Below, piece after piece: positions 39,915-49,766 of a DNA stretch of 64,000 nt. A model generated the notes under the pieces. That model worked only from the letters and a program-made list of their open reading frames with translations. It was not told the origin of the DNA and did no database searches. The number at the start of each line of letters is the position of its first letter. The first letter of the stretch is position 1. The translations under genes were made by a program, and so were the position numbers. Source of the DNA: Rhizobium sp. Root708 (GTDB lineage: Bacteria; Pseudomonadota; Alphaproteobacteria; Rhizobiales; Rhizobiaceae); the NCBI RefSeq assembly GCF_001429725.1, contig NZ_LMHV01000001.1, forward strand, positions 124,001 to 188,000. Reading direction: 5' to 3'.

Positions 39915-40619
39915 ATGCGTGTGCTCGTGACCCGTCCTCTCCGTTCGGGCGAGCGCACCGCAGAACGCCTTCGCGACATGGGCCACGAGCCGATGCTTTT
40001 TCCGCTGGCGGAACCGGTGCACGATCCGGCCGCCTTGCACGACTTGGCTGGACGCCCCGGTCCCCTGGCGGTCACCAGCGCCGAAGCGATCCGCGCGCTG
40101 GCATCACTTCCAATAGTCGCACCCGAGTATTTCGACCGACATGTCTTCACGGTCGGTGAAGCGACGGCCGAGGAAGCAAGGGCTCTCGGGTTCCGCTCCG
40201 TCATGGCCTCCGCAGGCAACGGGGCCGATCTCGCCGATATGATATTTTCCGCATCACCCGAGCCCGTCACCTATCTCGCCGGCTCCCCGCGGGCGACCAC
40301 GTTCGAAGCGCGCGCCAACGATATCGGTCTGCCGGTAATTGTGGTGGAATGCTACCGAATGCGACCGCTGCGGGTCGACCCCTCCGAATTGGCAGAACTG
40401 CTGCGCACTCACCGTCCACAAGCGATCCTGTTTTACTCCCGCGAGACGGCCAAGGCCCTCTTTGCGCTCGTCGAACATCAGGAAATCTTGTCGGCGGTCC
40501 GCTTCTTGTGCCTCAGCCAAGCCGTTGCCGAAGCCATCCCAGTCTCGCTGCGACACTCTGCCGACATTGCCTCTACGCCGGAAGAAGGTGCCCTTCTGTC
40601 GCTTCTCGGAGGCGCATGA
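39915..40619 (+). CDS. hemD: Uroporphyrinogen-III synthase
   Basis: A 234-aa enzyme that inverts ring D while closing hydroxymethylbilane. MRVLVTRPLRSGERTAERL is the usual start, followed by two alternating HemD lobes (about 1-35/170-234 and 36-168), with VTSAEAIRAL and LAGSPRATTFEA in the cleft. Sequence conservation in this family is low; position directly after hemC (5 nt) secures the call. A frame open upstream to 39738 lies inside hemC and is not used. Confidence 0.92.
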   Translation: MRVLVTRPLRSGERTAERLRDMGHEPMLFPLAEPVHDPAALHDLAGRPGPLAVTSAEAIRALASLPIVAPEYFDRHVFTVGEATAEEARALGFRSVMASAGNGADLADMIFSASPEPVTYLAGSPRATTFEARANDIGLPVIVVECYRMRPLRVDPSELAELLRTHRPQAILFYSRETAKALFALVEHQEILSAVRFLCLSQAVAEAIPVSLRHSADIASTPEEGALLSLLGGA

Positions 40620-40649
40620 TTGCCCAAATTTTATCTAAGGTCTTTTCTT

Positions 40650-40670
40650 AACTAGCATCACTGACTAGTT
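40650..40670. repeat. Short inverted repeat between hemD and mic60
   Basis: AACTAG and CTAGTT flank a 9-nt loop in the 80-bp gap. It is a weak hairpin in an AT-rich stretch, and may be part of a promoter or operator for mic60-hemY. Confidence 0.3.
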
Positions 40671-40699
40671 TCGAACCATTACAGGAAAATGAGGGTCCC

Positions 40700-41911
40700 A
40701 TGGCATCAGGAAATCCGCCACGCCACTCGAAAAGTACCGACGAGCCGGTCACCATCGATCTGGATGCGCAGGAAATTGCCTCTGCCAACGACGCTGAAAA
40801 GGATCAGCAGGCGCCCTTGGCCGCGACCGAATCAGAAATACCCGGTGCCGGTACCGAACCTCTCCCGAGAGAACCGGACGCGCCGTCCGAAAAACCCTTC
40901 AATGGTGCCGACGCTGCCGACGAGCCGCCAGTAGGTCAACACCAAGCCCATGGCAACACCTCCGGCTTGATCGCCGCCGGTATCGTCGGCGGATTGATCG
41001 CTCTCGTTGGCGCCGGTGCCATCCAATATGCTGGCTTTCTGCCTGGCCCGTCAGCCACTCCCTCGCAGTCGACCGAGGTGAGCAATCTCGCCGGCGAGAT
41101 CGATGGGCTGAAGCAGTCGGTCGCCAATCTCGCGGCCTCGCCTCCTGCAACGCCTGACACCAAGCTCGAGGGCAGGATCGCGGCACTCGAAGCAGCCGAG
41201 AAGACGGCTGCTCCCGCAGGCGGTGACGGCGCATCCGTCGATGCTCTTAATCAGAAGATTGCTGATCTCACGAGCCAGATCACCCAGTTGCAGACGGCCG
41301 TTGCCAGCGTCGGCGCAGAGCGTAATGCCGATGGGGCGGACATCGAGAAGCGCTTGGCCCAAGCCGAAAAGAAATTGAACGAGCCGCGACAGGACGTAGC
41401 GGTGGCTCAGGCGATTGCCGCGGCCGCGCTGAAGGCTGCGATTGATCGCGGGGGTCCCTTTGCTGCCGAACTGGATACGTTTGCTGGCGTCTCTCCCGAT
41501 GATCCGGTCGTCGCAAGCCTTCGCAGCTATGCCGAGACCGGCGTACCCTCGCGCGCTGAACTGATCCGCCAGGTCCCCGACGTCGCAACCGCCATCATCG
41601 ATTCCGCCAATCAGGCTGATCCGAACGAAAGCTGGTCGGATCGCCTGATGTCGAGCGCGAAATCGCTGGTGAAGGTTCGCCCCGTCGGCAATATCGAGGG
41701 CGATAGCGTCGACGCGATTGCGGCGCGCTTGGAAAACAAGGTCAAGAACGGCGACCTGCCCGGCGCATCGGCGGAATGGAATGATCTGCCAGCAGCCGCC
41801 AAGCAAACCTCCGCCGCTTTCAAGCAATCGCTGGAAGCACGTATTCGCGTCGAAGAGCTTGTCGGCAATGCGTTGTCGAAGGCAGTTTCCGGCACCGGAC
41901 GAGAGGGCTGA
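40700..41911 (+). CDS. Mic60/mitofilin-domain inner-membrane protein
   Basis: A 403-aa alphaproteobacterial homologue of mitochondrial Mic60, the core of the cristae-junction (MICOS) complex. A disordered acidic N-terminal region (1-85) precedes one membrane helix (about 88-110). A long coiled coil (about 125-235) follows, and a C-terminal helical mitofilin domain (about 235-400) ends with ARIRVEELVGNALSKAV. It lies between hemD and hemY, the position used to recognise bacterial Mic60. It probably shapes inner-membrane curvature and tethers the envelope. Confidence 0.83.
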   Translation: MASGNPPRHSKSTDEPVTIDLDAQEIASANDAEKDQQAPLAATESEIPGAGTEPLPREPDAPSEKPFNGADAADEPPVGQHQAHGNTSGLIAAGIVGGLIALVGAGAIQYAGFLPGPSATPSQSTEVSNLAGEIDGLKQSVANLAASPPATPDTKLEGRIAALEAAEKTAAPAGGDGASVDALNQKIADLTSQITQLQTAVASVGAERNADGADIEKRLAQAEKKLNEPRQDVAVAQAIAAAALKAAIDRGGPFAAELDTFAGVSPDDPVVASLRSYAETGVPSRAELIRQVPDVATAIIDSANQADPNESWSDRLMSSAKSLVKVRPVGNIEGDSVDAIAARLENKVKNGDLPGASAEWNDLPAAAKQTSAAFKQSLEARIRVEELVGNALSKAVSGTGREG

Positions 41912-41914
41912 GGA

Positions 41915-43501
41915 ATGATCAAGCTCGTTATATTCGCTGCTCTCGTGCTGGTACTTGGCTATGGCTTTTCGTGGCTGGCGGATCGGCCCGGCGATCTTTC
42001 CCTGATCTGGGAAGGACAACTCTACCAGACGAAGCTTATCGTTGCCGCCAGTGCGCTGATCGCGCTGATCGCTGTCGTCATGGTCGCGTGGTGGCTGCTT
42101 CGATCGATCTGGACGTCACCCTATGCCGTCACCCGCTATTTCCGCGCCCGCAAGCGCGATCGTGGCTATCAGGCGCTTTCGACCGGCTTGATCGCCGCGG
42201 GCGCCGGCAATGCCCTGCTCGCACGCAAGATGGCAGCGCGTTCCCGCGGCCTGCTGCGCGCCGATCAGGAGCCTCTGATCATCCTTTTGGAAGCCCAGGC
42301 GGCCCTGATCGAAGGACGGCATGACGAGGCACGGGCGAAGTTCGAAGCGATGACGGCCGATCCCGAGACGAAAGAACTCGGACTGCGCGGATTGTATCTC
42401 GAAGCCAAGCGCCTCGGCGCCAACGAGGCGGCACGGCAATATGCCGAGCAGGCGGCCGACAACGCGCCCTATCTTCCATGGGCAGCCCAGGCGACGCTGG
42501 AGTACAGAAGTCAGGCCGGTCGCTGGGACGATGCGATCAGGCTGCTTGAACAGCAGAAGGCCGCCCGTATCGTCGAGAAGCAGGAGGCTGACCGTTTGCG
42601 CGCGGTATTGCTGACTGCCCGGGCGACGGAGAAGCTCGAAAACGATCCGGCCGGCGCCAGGGACGATGCGACGCATGCCCTGCGGCTTTCCGCCGATTTC
42701 GAGCCGGCCGCCATCGTCGCGGCGAAGGCGCTCTTCCGCGAAGACAAGATCCGCAAGGCCGCTGCAATCCTCGAGCAGGCATGGAAGGCCAACCCGCATC
42801 CCGAGATCGGACGTACCTACGTGCGCGCAAGGAGCGGTGATTCCGCCGTCGATCGGTTGAAGCGCGCCGAGAAGCTTGAAGCCTTGCGCCCGAACAATGT
42901 CGAGTCGCTTCTGATCGTTGCGCAGGCCGCGGTCGATACGAAGGATTTTGCCAAGGCACGGACGAAGGCCGAGGCCGCCGCTCGCGCCGAACCGCGCGAG
43001 GCCGCATTCCTGCTGCTTGCCGACATCGAGGAGGCGGAAACAGGCGACCAGGGCCGTATCCGGCATTGGCTCGCCCAGGCGCTCAAGGCACCGCGTGATC
43101 CAGCTTGGGTTGCGGATGGCTTCGTGTCGGACAAGTGGTTGCCGCTCTCGCCGGTCACCGGTCAGTTAGACGCGTTCGCCTGGAAGGTGCCCTATGGCCA
43201 GGCTGAAGGCCCTGCCGAGGAAGGTGCGCTCGTTTCCATCGATCAGGCCCTCAGAACGCTGCCGCCGGTGCGCGAAACCCGGCCGGAAAGCCCGGTCAAC
43301 GACCACCGGATTATCGAGCTCGAGCGGGCAGCCACCATCGCGGAGGCAGCACGGCCCGCACCGAAACCGACCCCGCCGGCAAGGGCGACCGACGATACGC
43401 CCACCGAAGCACGCCCATTCTTTGGCGGACGTCCGGATGATCCCGGCGTGCGCAATTCGATGGTGGAACCCGAACCCAAGACGCGGCTTCGCCTATTCTA
43501 G
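41915..43501 (+). CDS. hemY: HemY-type inner-membrane TPR protein
   Basis: A 528-aa protein with two N-terminal membrane helices (about 3-22 and 42-66), the HemY_N signature, then a long TPR-like helical array (about 85-400) and a Pro-rich C-terminal tail. The name comes from the hem operon; family members are not the protoporphyrinogen oxidase also called HemY. It begins 4 nt after mic60 with GAGGA as ribosome site, so the two are co-expressed, consistent with a joint role at the membrane during haem synthesis. Confidence 0.88.
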   Translation: MIKLVIFAALVLVLGYGFSWLADRPGDLSLIWEGQLYQTKLIVAASALIALIAVVMVAWWLLRSIWTSPYAVTRYFRARKRDRGYQALSTGLIAAGAGNALLARKMAARSRGLLRADQEPLIILLEAQAALIEGRHDEARAKFEAMTADPETKELGLRGLYLEAKRLGANEAARQYAEQAADNAPYLPWAAQATLEYRSQAGRWDDAIRLLEQQKAARIVEKQEADRLRAVLLTARATEKLENDPAGARDDATHALRLSADFEPAAIVAAKALFREDKIRKAAAILEQAWKANPHPEIGRTYVRARSGDSAVDRLKRAEKLEALRPNNVESLLIVAQAAVDTKDFAKARTKAEAAARAEPREAAFLLLADIEEAETGDQGRIRHWLAQALKAPRDPAWVADGFVSDKWLPLSPVTGQLDAFAWKVPYGQAEGPAEEGALVSIDQALRTLPPVRETRPESPVNDHRIIELERAATIAEAARPAPKPTPPARATDDTPTEARPFFGGRPDDPGVRNSMVEPEPKTRLRLF

Positions 43502-43515
43502 AAAACAGGACCCGG

Positions 43516-44001
43516 ATGTTCGAACGATTTCAGGTATTCTTTCACAATCTCACCGCAGACCGCCCAAAAAACAGCTTTGCCCCCGACGATCCCCGCATCG
43601 CCGTGGCAGCGCTCTGTATGCAGGTGATGGAAGCTGACGGACAGATCAAGGACAGCGAGAAAAAGCGCCTTCGCAAGCTGCTGAAGGAGCAATACGGGCT
43701 GGACCGGAAACAACTCGACGCCTTGATCGCGGCGGGACAGGAAGCCGAGAGCTCGGCGGTGGACTATTACCGCTTCACTTCCGATCTCAAGCGCCATCTG
43801 AACAGCGAACAGCGGGTGGAACTGATCGGCATTCTCTGGGACATCGTCTACGCCGACGGCGAACGAAGCGAAATGGAAGACGACGCGATCTGGCGCATTG
43901 CCGAATTGCTCGGCATCTCGGCGCGAGAACGGATCCAGAAGCGCCAGGAGGCGGCAAAACGGGTGACCGATGTCACGGTGGTACAGGACGATGCCGACTG
44001 A
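43516..44001 (+). CDS. TerB-family (tellurite-resistance-like) protein
   Basis: A 161-aa all-helical TerB domain. The two acidic motifs MEADGQIKDSE and VYADGERSEMED have the EAD/YAD-D-E metal-binding pattern. AGGA lies 6 nt before the ATG. It is 14 nt after hemY and overlaps the next gene. Stand-alone TerB proteins are widespread and their role is not tied to tellurite; no other ter gene is nearby. Confidence 0.87.
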   Translation: MFERFQVFFHNLTADRPKNSFAPDDPRIAVAALCMQVMEADGQIKDSEKKRLRKLLKEQYGLDRKQLDALIAAGQEAESSAVDYYRFTSDLKRHLNSEQRVELIGILWDIVYADGERSEMEDDAIWRIAELLGISARERIQKRQEAAKRVTDVTVVQDDAD

Positions 44002-44752
44002 CGCTTCACCGCAAGGGGACGACCGGGGTGCAGTGCTGATCGTGCTGCACCAAGAGCGCTCGAGCCCCGGACGAGTTGGCCAGCTTCTGGTCGAGAAGGG
44101 ATATCGTCTCGACATCCGCCGTCCTGTTCTCGGCGACAAGCTGCCCTCGACCCTTGGGGACTATGCCGGAGCCGTCGTCTTCGGCGGACCGATGAGTGCA
44201 AACGATCCCGACGATTTCGTGAAGGCCGAAATCAACTGGCTTGACGTGCCGCTCAGAGAAAAGCGGCCGCTGCTCGGCATCTGCCTTGGAGCGCAGATGC
44301 TGGTTCGCCAGCTCGGCGGCAAGGTCCAGTCAAACCAGGATGGTTCGACGGAGATCGGCTGGTATCCTCTGCACGCCACCGAGAAGGGCCGGCGACTGAT
44401 GCATTGGCCCAAGATGGTCTACCACTTCCATCGCGAAGGCTTCGACCTGCCCCGTGGTGCCGAACTCCTGGCGGAGGGCGACGCCTATCCTAACCAGGCC
44501 TTTCGCTACAACGGACACGCCTGGGGACTGCAGTTTCATGCGGAACTGACGCGGGCAATGATGCATCGCTGGGTGGTGCATGGCGCCCATCGCTTCATTC
44601 TGCCGAACGCGCAGCAAGGGCGCGAGCATCTGGAAGGGCGCATGTTGTTCGACGCGCCGCTTCGGTCATGGCTCAACGAATTTCTTGATATCGTTTTCGA
44701 AGGCCAGTCTTCTAAGGCCGCGATAGAGACGAGGATCGCGCTTCCGGGTTAA
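43991..44752 (+). CDS. Class I glutamine amidotransferase-like protein
   Basis: A 253-aa GATase-1 domain protein. The catalytic triad is visible: C98 in GICLGAQML, and H183 and E185 in LQFHAEL. It is a stand-alone domain without a synthase partner, like GMP-synthase-like glutamine amidotransferases, so it may act as a glutaminase/peptidase on a small gamma-glutamyl substrate. Start chosen at 43991, overlapping terB by 11 nt; an ATG at 43970 is possible. Last gene of the hemC-led cluster. Confidence 0.88.
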   Translation: MPTDASPQGDDRGAVLIVLHQERSSPGRVGQLLVEKGYRLDIRRPVLGDKLPSTLGDYAGAVVFGGPMSANDPDDFVKAEINWLDVPLREKRPLLGICLGAQMLVRQLGGKVQSNQDGSTEIGWYPLHATEKGRRLMHWPKMVYHFHREGFDLPRGAELLAEGDAYPNQAFRYNGHAWGLQFHAELTRAMMHRWVVHGAHRFILPNAQQGREHLEGRMLFDAPLRSWLNEFLDIVFEGQSSKAAIETRIALPG

Positions 44753-44757
44753 GCCGA

Positions 44758-46029
44758 TTAAGAGTGCTCGCGCGAGGGCGCGTCCAGACTGTCGATCTTG
44801 CGGAGCTGTGGAAAGCTGGTCGCCCAGATCGCCGCAACGGCAAGCGTGCCGATACCGCCGACAATGACTGCCGGCACAGCACCGAAAACGGATGCCATCG
44901 TGCCTGCACGAAACTCGCCGAGTTCATTGGAAGCGCCGACGAACACCATGTTGACGGCGTTCACACGACCGCGCAGCTGATCGGGCGTCCAGAGAGCGAT
45001 CAGGCTTTCGCGAACATAGACCGAGACCATGTCGGCCGCGCCCATCAGGGCCAGCGCAGCGATCGACACCTCGGTGTTGGTCGAGAAGCCGAAAACGATG
45101 GTGCCGAGCCCGAACAGGGCGACACCGATGAACATGTAGACGCCTGCACGATGCTTGAGCGGATAGGCGGCGAGAAACAGCGCCATTACAATCGCGCCGA
45201 CACCGGGCGCCGAACGGAGCAGACCGAGGCCCCAGGGGCCAAGCGTGAGAATGTCGCGGGCATAGATCGGCATCAGCGCCGTCGCGCCACCAAGCAGCAC
45301 CGCGAAGAGGTCGAGCGAAATAGCCCCGAGGACGACCTTCTCGGCCCTGATGAAGCGGAAACCGCCAAGGATCATGTCCCAGCTCTTCGCCTCTCCCGTG
45401 GTCTTCTGCGCCGGCTTCGGGATCAGGAAAAGCAGGATCGCACCGAGCCCGGCGAACACCACGGCGACGATGTAGGCGGTATGCGGATTGACGCCATAAA
45501 GCAGACCGCCAAGCACCGGTCCGGTGATTGCCGCCAACTGCCAGGAAGACGAGTTCCAGGCGATCGCGTTGGAGAGATCCTCCGGCGGAACGAGGTTCGG
45601 CGCCAGAGACTGGATGGCCGGTGACATGAAGGCGCGTTCGATGCCGAAGACCAGCAGCACCGCGAAAACCGGAATGGGAGAGAAAGTGCCGGTCACCGTC
45701 ATCAACAACAGGGCCAGCGTGCAGAGCGCGCTGACGAGAGAGCACACAGCCGCGATCGCCCGCCGGTTATGCCGGTCGGCAACAGAGCCGGTCACGAGGA
45801 TGAGTACGAGCGACGGCAGGAACTGCACAAGACCGATCAGGCCGAGATAAATCGCGCTCCGGGTCTGGTCATACATCTGCCAGCCAACGGCGACGCTGAC
45901 GATCTGCTGCGAGAACGACAGCAGGAACCGCGCGAAGAAGAATCGGGCGTAGGACGAATGCCGGAAAGCGGCAAAGCGGTCTCCGGTGGCTGCAAAGGAC
46001 ATTGGCGTTCCAAGAAACAGGGCCGACAA
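44758..46029 (-). CDS. MFS transporter (EntS-like exporter group)
   Basis: A 423-aa protein with twelve predicted membrane helices. The MFS loop motif is GSVADRHNRRAI between helices 2 and 3. It resembles the MFS_3/EntS group, which includes enterobactin and macrolide exporters. The substrate is unknown. Met10 (46002, MSFAATGDRF) is an alternative start. Convergent with the GATase gene, with only 5 bp between stops, and divergent from yggT. Confidence 0.85.
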   Translation of the reverse strand: MSALFLGTPMSFAATGDRFAAFRHSSYARFFFARFLLSFSQQIVSVAVGWQMYDQTRSAIYLGLIGLVQFLPSLVLILVTGSVADRHNRRAIAAVCSLVSALCTLALLLMTVTGTFSPIPVFAVLLVFGIERAFMSPAIQSLAPNLVPPEDLSNAIAWNSSSWQLAAITGPVLGGLLYGVNPHTAYIVAVVFAGLGAILLFLIPKPAQKTTGEAKSWDMILGGFRFIRAEKVVLGAISLDLFAVLLGGATALMPIYARDILTLGPWGLGLLRSAPGVGAIVMALFLAAYPLKHRAGVYMFIGVALFGLGTIVFGFSTNTEVSIAALALMGAADMVSVYVRESLIALWTPDQLRGRVNAVNMVFVGASNELGEFRAGTMASVFGAVPAVIVGGIGTLAVAAIWATSFPQLRKIDSLDAPSREHS

Positions 46030-46138
46030 CCGCTCGCAGGAGGCCCGTTAAACATGATTTGCTGCGCGTTTTGACACGGCTCTTGCTCGTTTAGTCGCCA
46101 ATGTCTACATGTCTGTCAACTAAGAACTGGAGACCGCG

Positions 46139-46429
46139 ATGATTGCCCTTTTTCAAACCATTGATTTGGCTTTGAATCTTTACACTTGGGTGCTGATTGC
46201 CAGCGCTATTTTCTCTTGGCTCTATGCATTCAACGTCATCAATTCCAGCAACCAGTTCGTCAACTCGGTCGGGATGTTCCTCTACAACGTCACCGAACCG
46301 CTGCTTCGACCGATCCGGCGCGTGCTGCCCAATCTCGGCGGCATCGACATTTCGCCGATCATCCTGTTGCTGGTCATCTTCTTCATCCGCTCGCTGATGT
46401 GGAACACCATCTTCCCGCTGGTGGCGTGA
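46139..46429 (+). CDS. YggT-family membrane protein
   Basis: A 96-aa protein with two membrane helices (about 5-30 and 68-92) flanking the conserved loop [25 protein letters not shown], read in two parts. The family is linked to osmotic tolerance and SepF-type cell-division gene clusters in other bacteria, but its biochemistry is unknown. GGAG lies 7 nt before the ATG. Single-gene unit ending in a bidirectional terminator. Confidence 0.92.
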   Translation: MIALFQTIDLALNLYTWVLIASAIFSWLYAFNVINSSNQFVNSVGMFLYNVTEPLLRPIRRVLPNLGGIDISPIILLLVIFFIRSLMWNTIFPLVA

Positions 46430-46492
46430 GCCTTGACCGGCCCGCCCTCGTGACGTGCCGCCGCCAACACGGAATGTAAAAGCCGCATAAGA

Positions 46493-46530
46493 AAAACCCT
46501 CCGGATCGGTGACGACCCGGAGGGTTTTTT
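46493..46530. terminator. Bidirectional intrinsic terminator (yggT / ppa)
   Basis: AACCCTCCGG and CCGGAGGGTT pair perfectly (10 bp) with T runs on both sides: TTTTTT on the plus strand and TTTTTC on the minus strand. It serves the convergent yggT and ppa genes. Confidence 0.92.
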
Positions 46531-46560
46531 CAAAAGCTAGATAAATTCAGATCCGACCGA

Positions 46561-47097
46561 TCAGGCCTTTTCCTTCTTGGCGCGCTCGATCGCCTCGAGG
46601 ATCAAAGCGCCAGCTTCCTTGGCGTCGCCCCAGCCGAAGATCTTCACCCACTTGCCGGGCTCCAGATCCTTGTAGTGTTCGAAGAAGTGCTCGATCTGCT
46701 TCACCGTGATCTCGGGAAGGTCGGTGTAGTCCTTCACCTTGTCATAGCGCATCGTCAGCTTCGGCGACGGCACGGCAATGATCTTCTCGTCCTTGCCCGA
46801 GTTGTCTTCCATCTTCAGCACGCCGATCGGGCGAACGTTGATGACGCAGCCGGGAACCAGCGGGCGCGTACTGGCGATCAGAACGTCGATCGGGTCGCCG
46901 TCTTCCGAGAGCGTGTGTGGAACGAAGCCGTAATTGCCCGGATAGGTCATCGGCGTGTAGAGAAAGCGGTCGACGACGAGCGTACCGGCTTCCTTGTCCA
47001 TCTCGTACTTGATCGGGTGGCCCCCGACGGGCACTTCAACGATGACGTTGACGTCCTCAGGTGGGTTCTTGCCAATGGAAACGGCGTCAATGCGCAT
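46561..47097 (-). CDS. ppa: Inorganic pyrophosphatase (class A)
   Basis: A 178-aa enzyme that hydrolyses pyrophosphate and drives biosynthesis. Metal-binding and catalytic motifs include [20 protein letters not shown] and the signature DGDPIDVLI, with three Asp residues. [19 protein letters not shown] is the family start at 47097; the frame extends to 47196 without conserved sequence. It follows the GNAT gene on the minus strand and shares a terminator with yggT. Confidence 0.97.
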   Translation of the reverse strand: MRIDAVSIGKNPPEDVNVIVEVPVGGHPIKYEMDKEAGTLVVDRFLYTPMTYPGNYGFVPHTLSEDGDPIDVLIASTRPLVPGCVINVRPIGVLKMEDNSGKDEKIIAVPSPKLTMRYDKVKDYTDLPEITVKQIEHFFEHYKDLEPGKWVKIFGWGDAKEAGALILEAIERAKKEKA

Positions 47098-47236
47098 GCG
47101 ATACTCCCGCGAGGTGATTGCTCGCAGCCAAATAATCGGTTTCATGCCGCGACGCAACACGGCATTGTAGGCGAAGTTCGGGGAAGGCAATTTCACCGAC
47201 GGAACATAGCGCCGGTCAAAACCCGTTTCTGCAGGG

Positions 47237-47743
47237 TCAATTCCAGATGAAGCCGATCTTCTTCAGCTGCTTCCGGTCGAAGGATTCGATGCCTTCGCAA
47301 TAGTCAACGCCACCGTGGCCGCGATAAAAATCCGCGCCACGATCGTTCTCTTCCAGACACCAGACGACCATCCCTTTGCACCCAAGGGACGTCAGCAGCC
47401 TGCGGGCCTCGCCGAAAAGCATGTTGCCAAGGCCAATGCCTTGATATTCCGGGCGAAGATAGAGTTCGTAGATCTCGCCTTCCTGCGGCAATGCCCGCGC
47501 CCGGTTAAGGCCCAGCGTCGCATAACCGGCGACGATACCGGCGACATCAAGAACGAGCAGCGTTGCAGGACCGCGGGTTGCCTTGCGCCACCAGTTTTCA
47601 CCACGGCGTTCGATCATTTGCGTCAACGCGCGATGCGGAATGATACCGGCATAGGTATGACGCCACGCAAGCCTGTGCACCTCCGAGATAGCTCGGGAGT
47701 CATGCGGCTCAGCCCGCCGAACATCGATCGACAACGTCTTCAT
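47237..47743 (-). CDS. GNAT-family N-acetyltransferase
   Basis: A 168-aa acetyl-CoA-dependent acetyltransferase. The fold runs from [15 protein letters not shown] to the acetyl-CoA pyrophosphate loop [20 protein letters not shown] and the C-terminal [18 protein letters not shown]. The substrate is unknown. Its upstream region holds DnaA-box-like and CtrA-type sequences. Lies codirectionally before ppa with about 140 bp between them. Confidence 0.87.
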   Translation of the reverse strand: MKTLSIDVRRAEPHDSRAISEVHRLAWRHTYAGIIPHRALTQMIERRGENWWRKATRGPATLLVLDVAGIVAGYATLGLNRARALPQEGEIYELYLRPEYQGIGLGNMLFGEARRLLTSLGCKGMVVWCLEENDRGADFYRGHGGVDYCEGIESFDRKQLKKIGFIWN

Positions 47744-47763
47744 AACGCTTACTCTGGTCCCGT

Positions 47764-47855
47764 TGTGGACAATTAACCATATGCATCAACGCATTAAGGC
47801 TAATTGCCCACAGACTTAACATGTGGACAACGGCTGAAATTTAACGCTTTTTTAA
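47764..47855. promoter_or_regulatory. DnaA-box-like sites and CtrA-type site upstream of the GNAT gene
   Basis: Two copies of TGTGGACAA (47764-47772 and 47822-47830; reverse complement TTGTCCACA, one base from the TTATCCACA DnaA box) flank a third related TTGCCCACA (47804-47812). A full TTAA-N7-TTAAC CtrA-type site follows at 47841-47856, and a CtrA-like TTAACCAT at 47773-47780. All lie in the 205-bp gap between GNAT and typA. Binding is inference. Confidence 0.45.
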
Positions 47856-47888
47856 CTATTGCGACAAGAAGGATTCGACGAACCGCAC

Positions 47889-47920
47889 AAAATAAAAAAC
47901 CCCGGCGCCATGGCCGGGGT
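47889..47920 (-). terminator. Intrinsic terminator of typA
   Basis: ACCCCGGC-GCCATG-GCCGGGGT forms an 8-bp perfect stem, followed on the minus strand by TTTTTATTTT, just after the typA stop. Confidence 0.9.
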
Positions 47921-47948
47921 GTCTAAGTCTTGGATGAGCCTGTTCGAC

Positions 47949-49766
47949 TTAAGCGGACTTCGCCTTCGCGAAGCGCTTGCGGTCGTTGGCGTCGAGATAC
48001 ATCTTGCGCAGGCGGATCGACTTCGGCGTCACTTCCATCAGCTCGTCGTCCTGGATCCAGGAGAGAGCGCGGTCGAGCGTCATGCGGATCGGCGGCGTCA
48101 GCTTGACGGCTTCGTCCTTGCCGGCGGCGCGGATGTTGGTCAGCTGCTTGCCCTTGAGGACGTTGACCTCGAGGTCGTTGTCGCGGCTGTGGATGCCGAT
48201 GATCATGCCCATGTAGACCTTTTCGCCGGGCTCGATCATCATCGGGCCGCGATCTTCCAGGTTGAACATGGCGTAGGCAACGGCTTCACCCGGCGCATTG
48301 GCCAGAAGAACGCCGTTGGTACGGCCGCCGATTTCGCCCTTGAACGGCTGATATTCCTTGAACAGACGGTTCATCACGGCGGTACCGCGGGTGTCTGTCA
48401 GAAGTTCCGACTGATAGCCGATCAGGCCGCGGGTCGGCGCGTTGAACACCAGGCGAAGACGGTTGCCGCCCGAAGGACGAAGCTCGGCCATTTCGGCCTT
48501 GCGCTCGGACATCTTCTGAACGACGACACCGGAATGCTCTTCATCGACGTCGATGACGACTTCTTCGATCGGCTCCATCAGCTGGTCGTTCTCGTCGCGG
48601 TGCATGACAACACGCGGACGCGACACGGCGAGCTCGAAGCCTTCGCGGCGCATGGTTTCGATCAGAACGGCAAGCTGCAATTCGCCGCGACCGGAGACGT
48701 AGAACGAATCCTTGCCTTCGGCTTCTTCGATCTTCAGAGCGACGTTGCCTTCGGCTTCCTTGTAGAGGCGGTCACGGATGACGCGCGAGGTAACCTTGTC
48801 GCCTTCGGTGCCGGCCAGCGGGCTGTCGTTGACGATGAAGGACATGGTGACGGTCGGCGGATCGATCGGCTGCGCCTTCAGCGCTTCGGTGATCGCAGGA
48901 TCACAGAAGGTATCGGCAACCGTGCCCTTGGAGAGGCCGGCAATCGCGACGATGTCGCCTGCATGCGCTTCGTCGATCGCGGTACGCTCGATGCCGCGGA
49001 AAGCGAGGATCTTCGAGATACGACCGTTTTCGATCAGACGACCGTCCTGGCCGAGAACCTTGACGGCCTGGTTCGGCTTGATCGAGCCGGAATTGATACG
49101 GCCGGTGATGATGCGGCCGAGGAAGGGGTTGGCTTCCAAGATCGTGCCGATCATCGTGAACGGGCCCTCGGCGACCGTCGGCTCCGGAACGTGGCTGAGC
49201 ACGAGGTCGAGCAGCGGTGCGAGACCCTGGTCCTTCGGGCCTTCAGGCGCAACGTTCATCCAGCCATCGCGACCCGAACCGTAGAGGATCGGGAAATCGA
49301 GCTGTTCGTCGGTCGCGTCGAGGCTGGCGAAGAGGTCGAACACTTCGTTGATGACTTCCTCGTGGCGGCCATCGGGACGGTCGATCTTGTTGATCGCGAC
49401 GATCGGCTTCAGGCCGACCTTCAGCGCCTTGGAGACCACGAACTTGGTCTGCGGCATCGGGCCTTCCGAGGAGTCGACCAGAACGATCGCGCCGTCCACC
49501 ATCGACAGGATACGCTCGACTTCGCCACCGAAGTCGGCGTGGCCGGGGGTGTCGACGATGTTGATGCGAACACCCTTCCACTCGACCGAGGTCGCCTTGG
49601 CAAGGATCGTGATACCGCGTTCCTTTTCCAGATCGTTCGAATCCATGACGCGTTCCGCAACGCGCTGGTTGTCGCGGAACGAGCCGGACTGTTTCAGGAG
49701 CTCGTCAACCAGGGTCGTCTTGCCATGGTCAACGTGCGCGATAATCGCGATGTTGCGAATTGCCAT
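47949..49766 (-). CDS. typA: Ribosome-associated GTPase TypA/BipA
   Basis: A 605-aa translational GTPase acting in ribosome assembly and stress or cold adaptation. The P-loop is AHVDHGKTT (residues 10-18), G3 is DTPGHADF, and G4 is [11 protein letters not shown]-like domains II, III and V and the BipA-specific C-terminal domain (about 480-605) complete it. MAIRNIAII at 49766 is the family start; the frame is open to 49820. Ends in a strong terminator. Confidence 0.97.
   Translation of the reverse strand: MAIRNIAIIAHVDHGKTTLVDELLKQSGSFRDNQRVAERVMDSNDLEKERGITILAKATSVEWKGVRINIVDTPGHADFGGEVERILSMVDGAIVLVDSSEGPMPQTKFVVSKALKVGLKPIVAINKIDRPDGRHEEVINEVFDLFASLDATDEQLDFPILYGSGRDGWMNVAPEGPKDQGLAPLLDLVLSHVPEPTVAEGPFTMIGTILEANPFLGRIITGRINSGSIKPNQAVKVLGQDGRLIENGRISKILAFRGIERTAIDEAHAGDIVAIAGLSKGTVADTFCDPAITEALKAQPIDPPTVTMSFIVNDSPLAGTEGDKVTSRVIRDRLYKEAEGNVALKIEEAEGKDSFYVSGRGELQLAVLIETMRREGFELAVSRPRVVMHRDENDQLMEPIEEVVIDVDEEHSGVVVQKMSERKAEMAELRPSGGNRLRLVFNAPTRGLIGYQSELLTDTRGTAVMNRLFKEYQPFKGEIGGRTNGVLLANAPGEAVAYAMFNLEDRGPMMIEPGEKVYMGMIIGIHSRDNDLEVNVLKGKQLTNIRAAGKDEAVKLTPPIRMTLDRALSWIQDDELMEVTPKSIRLRKMYLDANDRKRFAKAKSA

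Noticed and set aside
43516..44001. Tellurite-resistance operon
   Set aside because: Only a lone TerB-domain gene is present, with no terC/D/E/Z-type neighbours.
47764..47855. Chromosomal or plasmid replication origin
   Set aside because: The DnaA-like boxes deviate from consensus and no replication, partition or hemE-type origin neighbours are present. Kept as a regulatory observation only.
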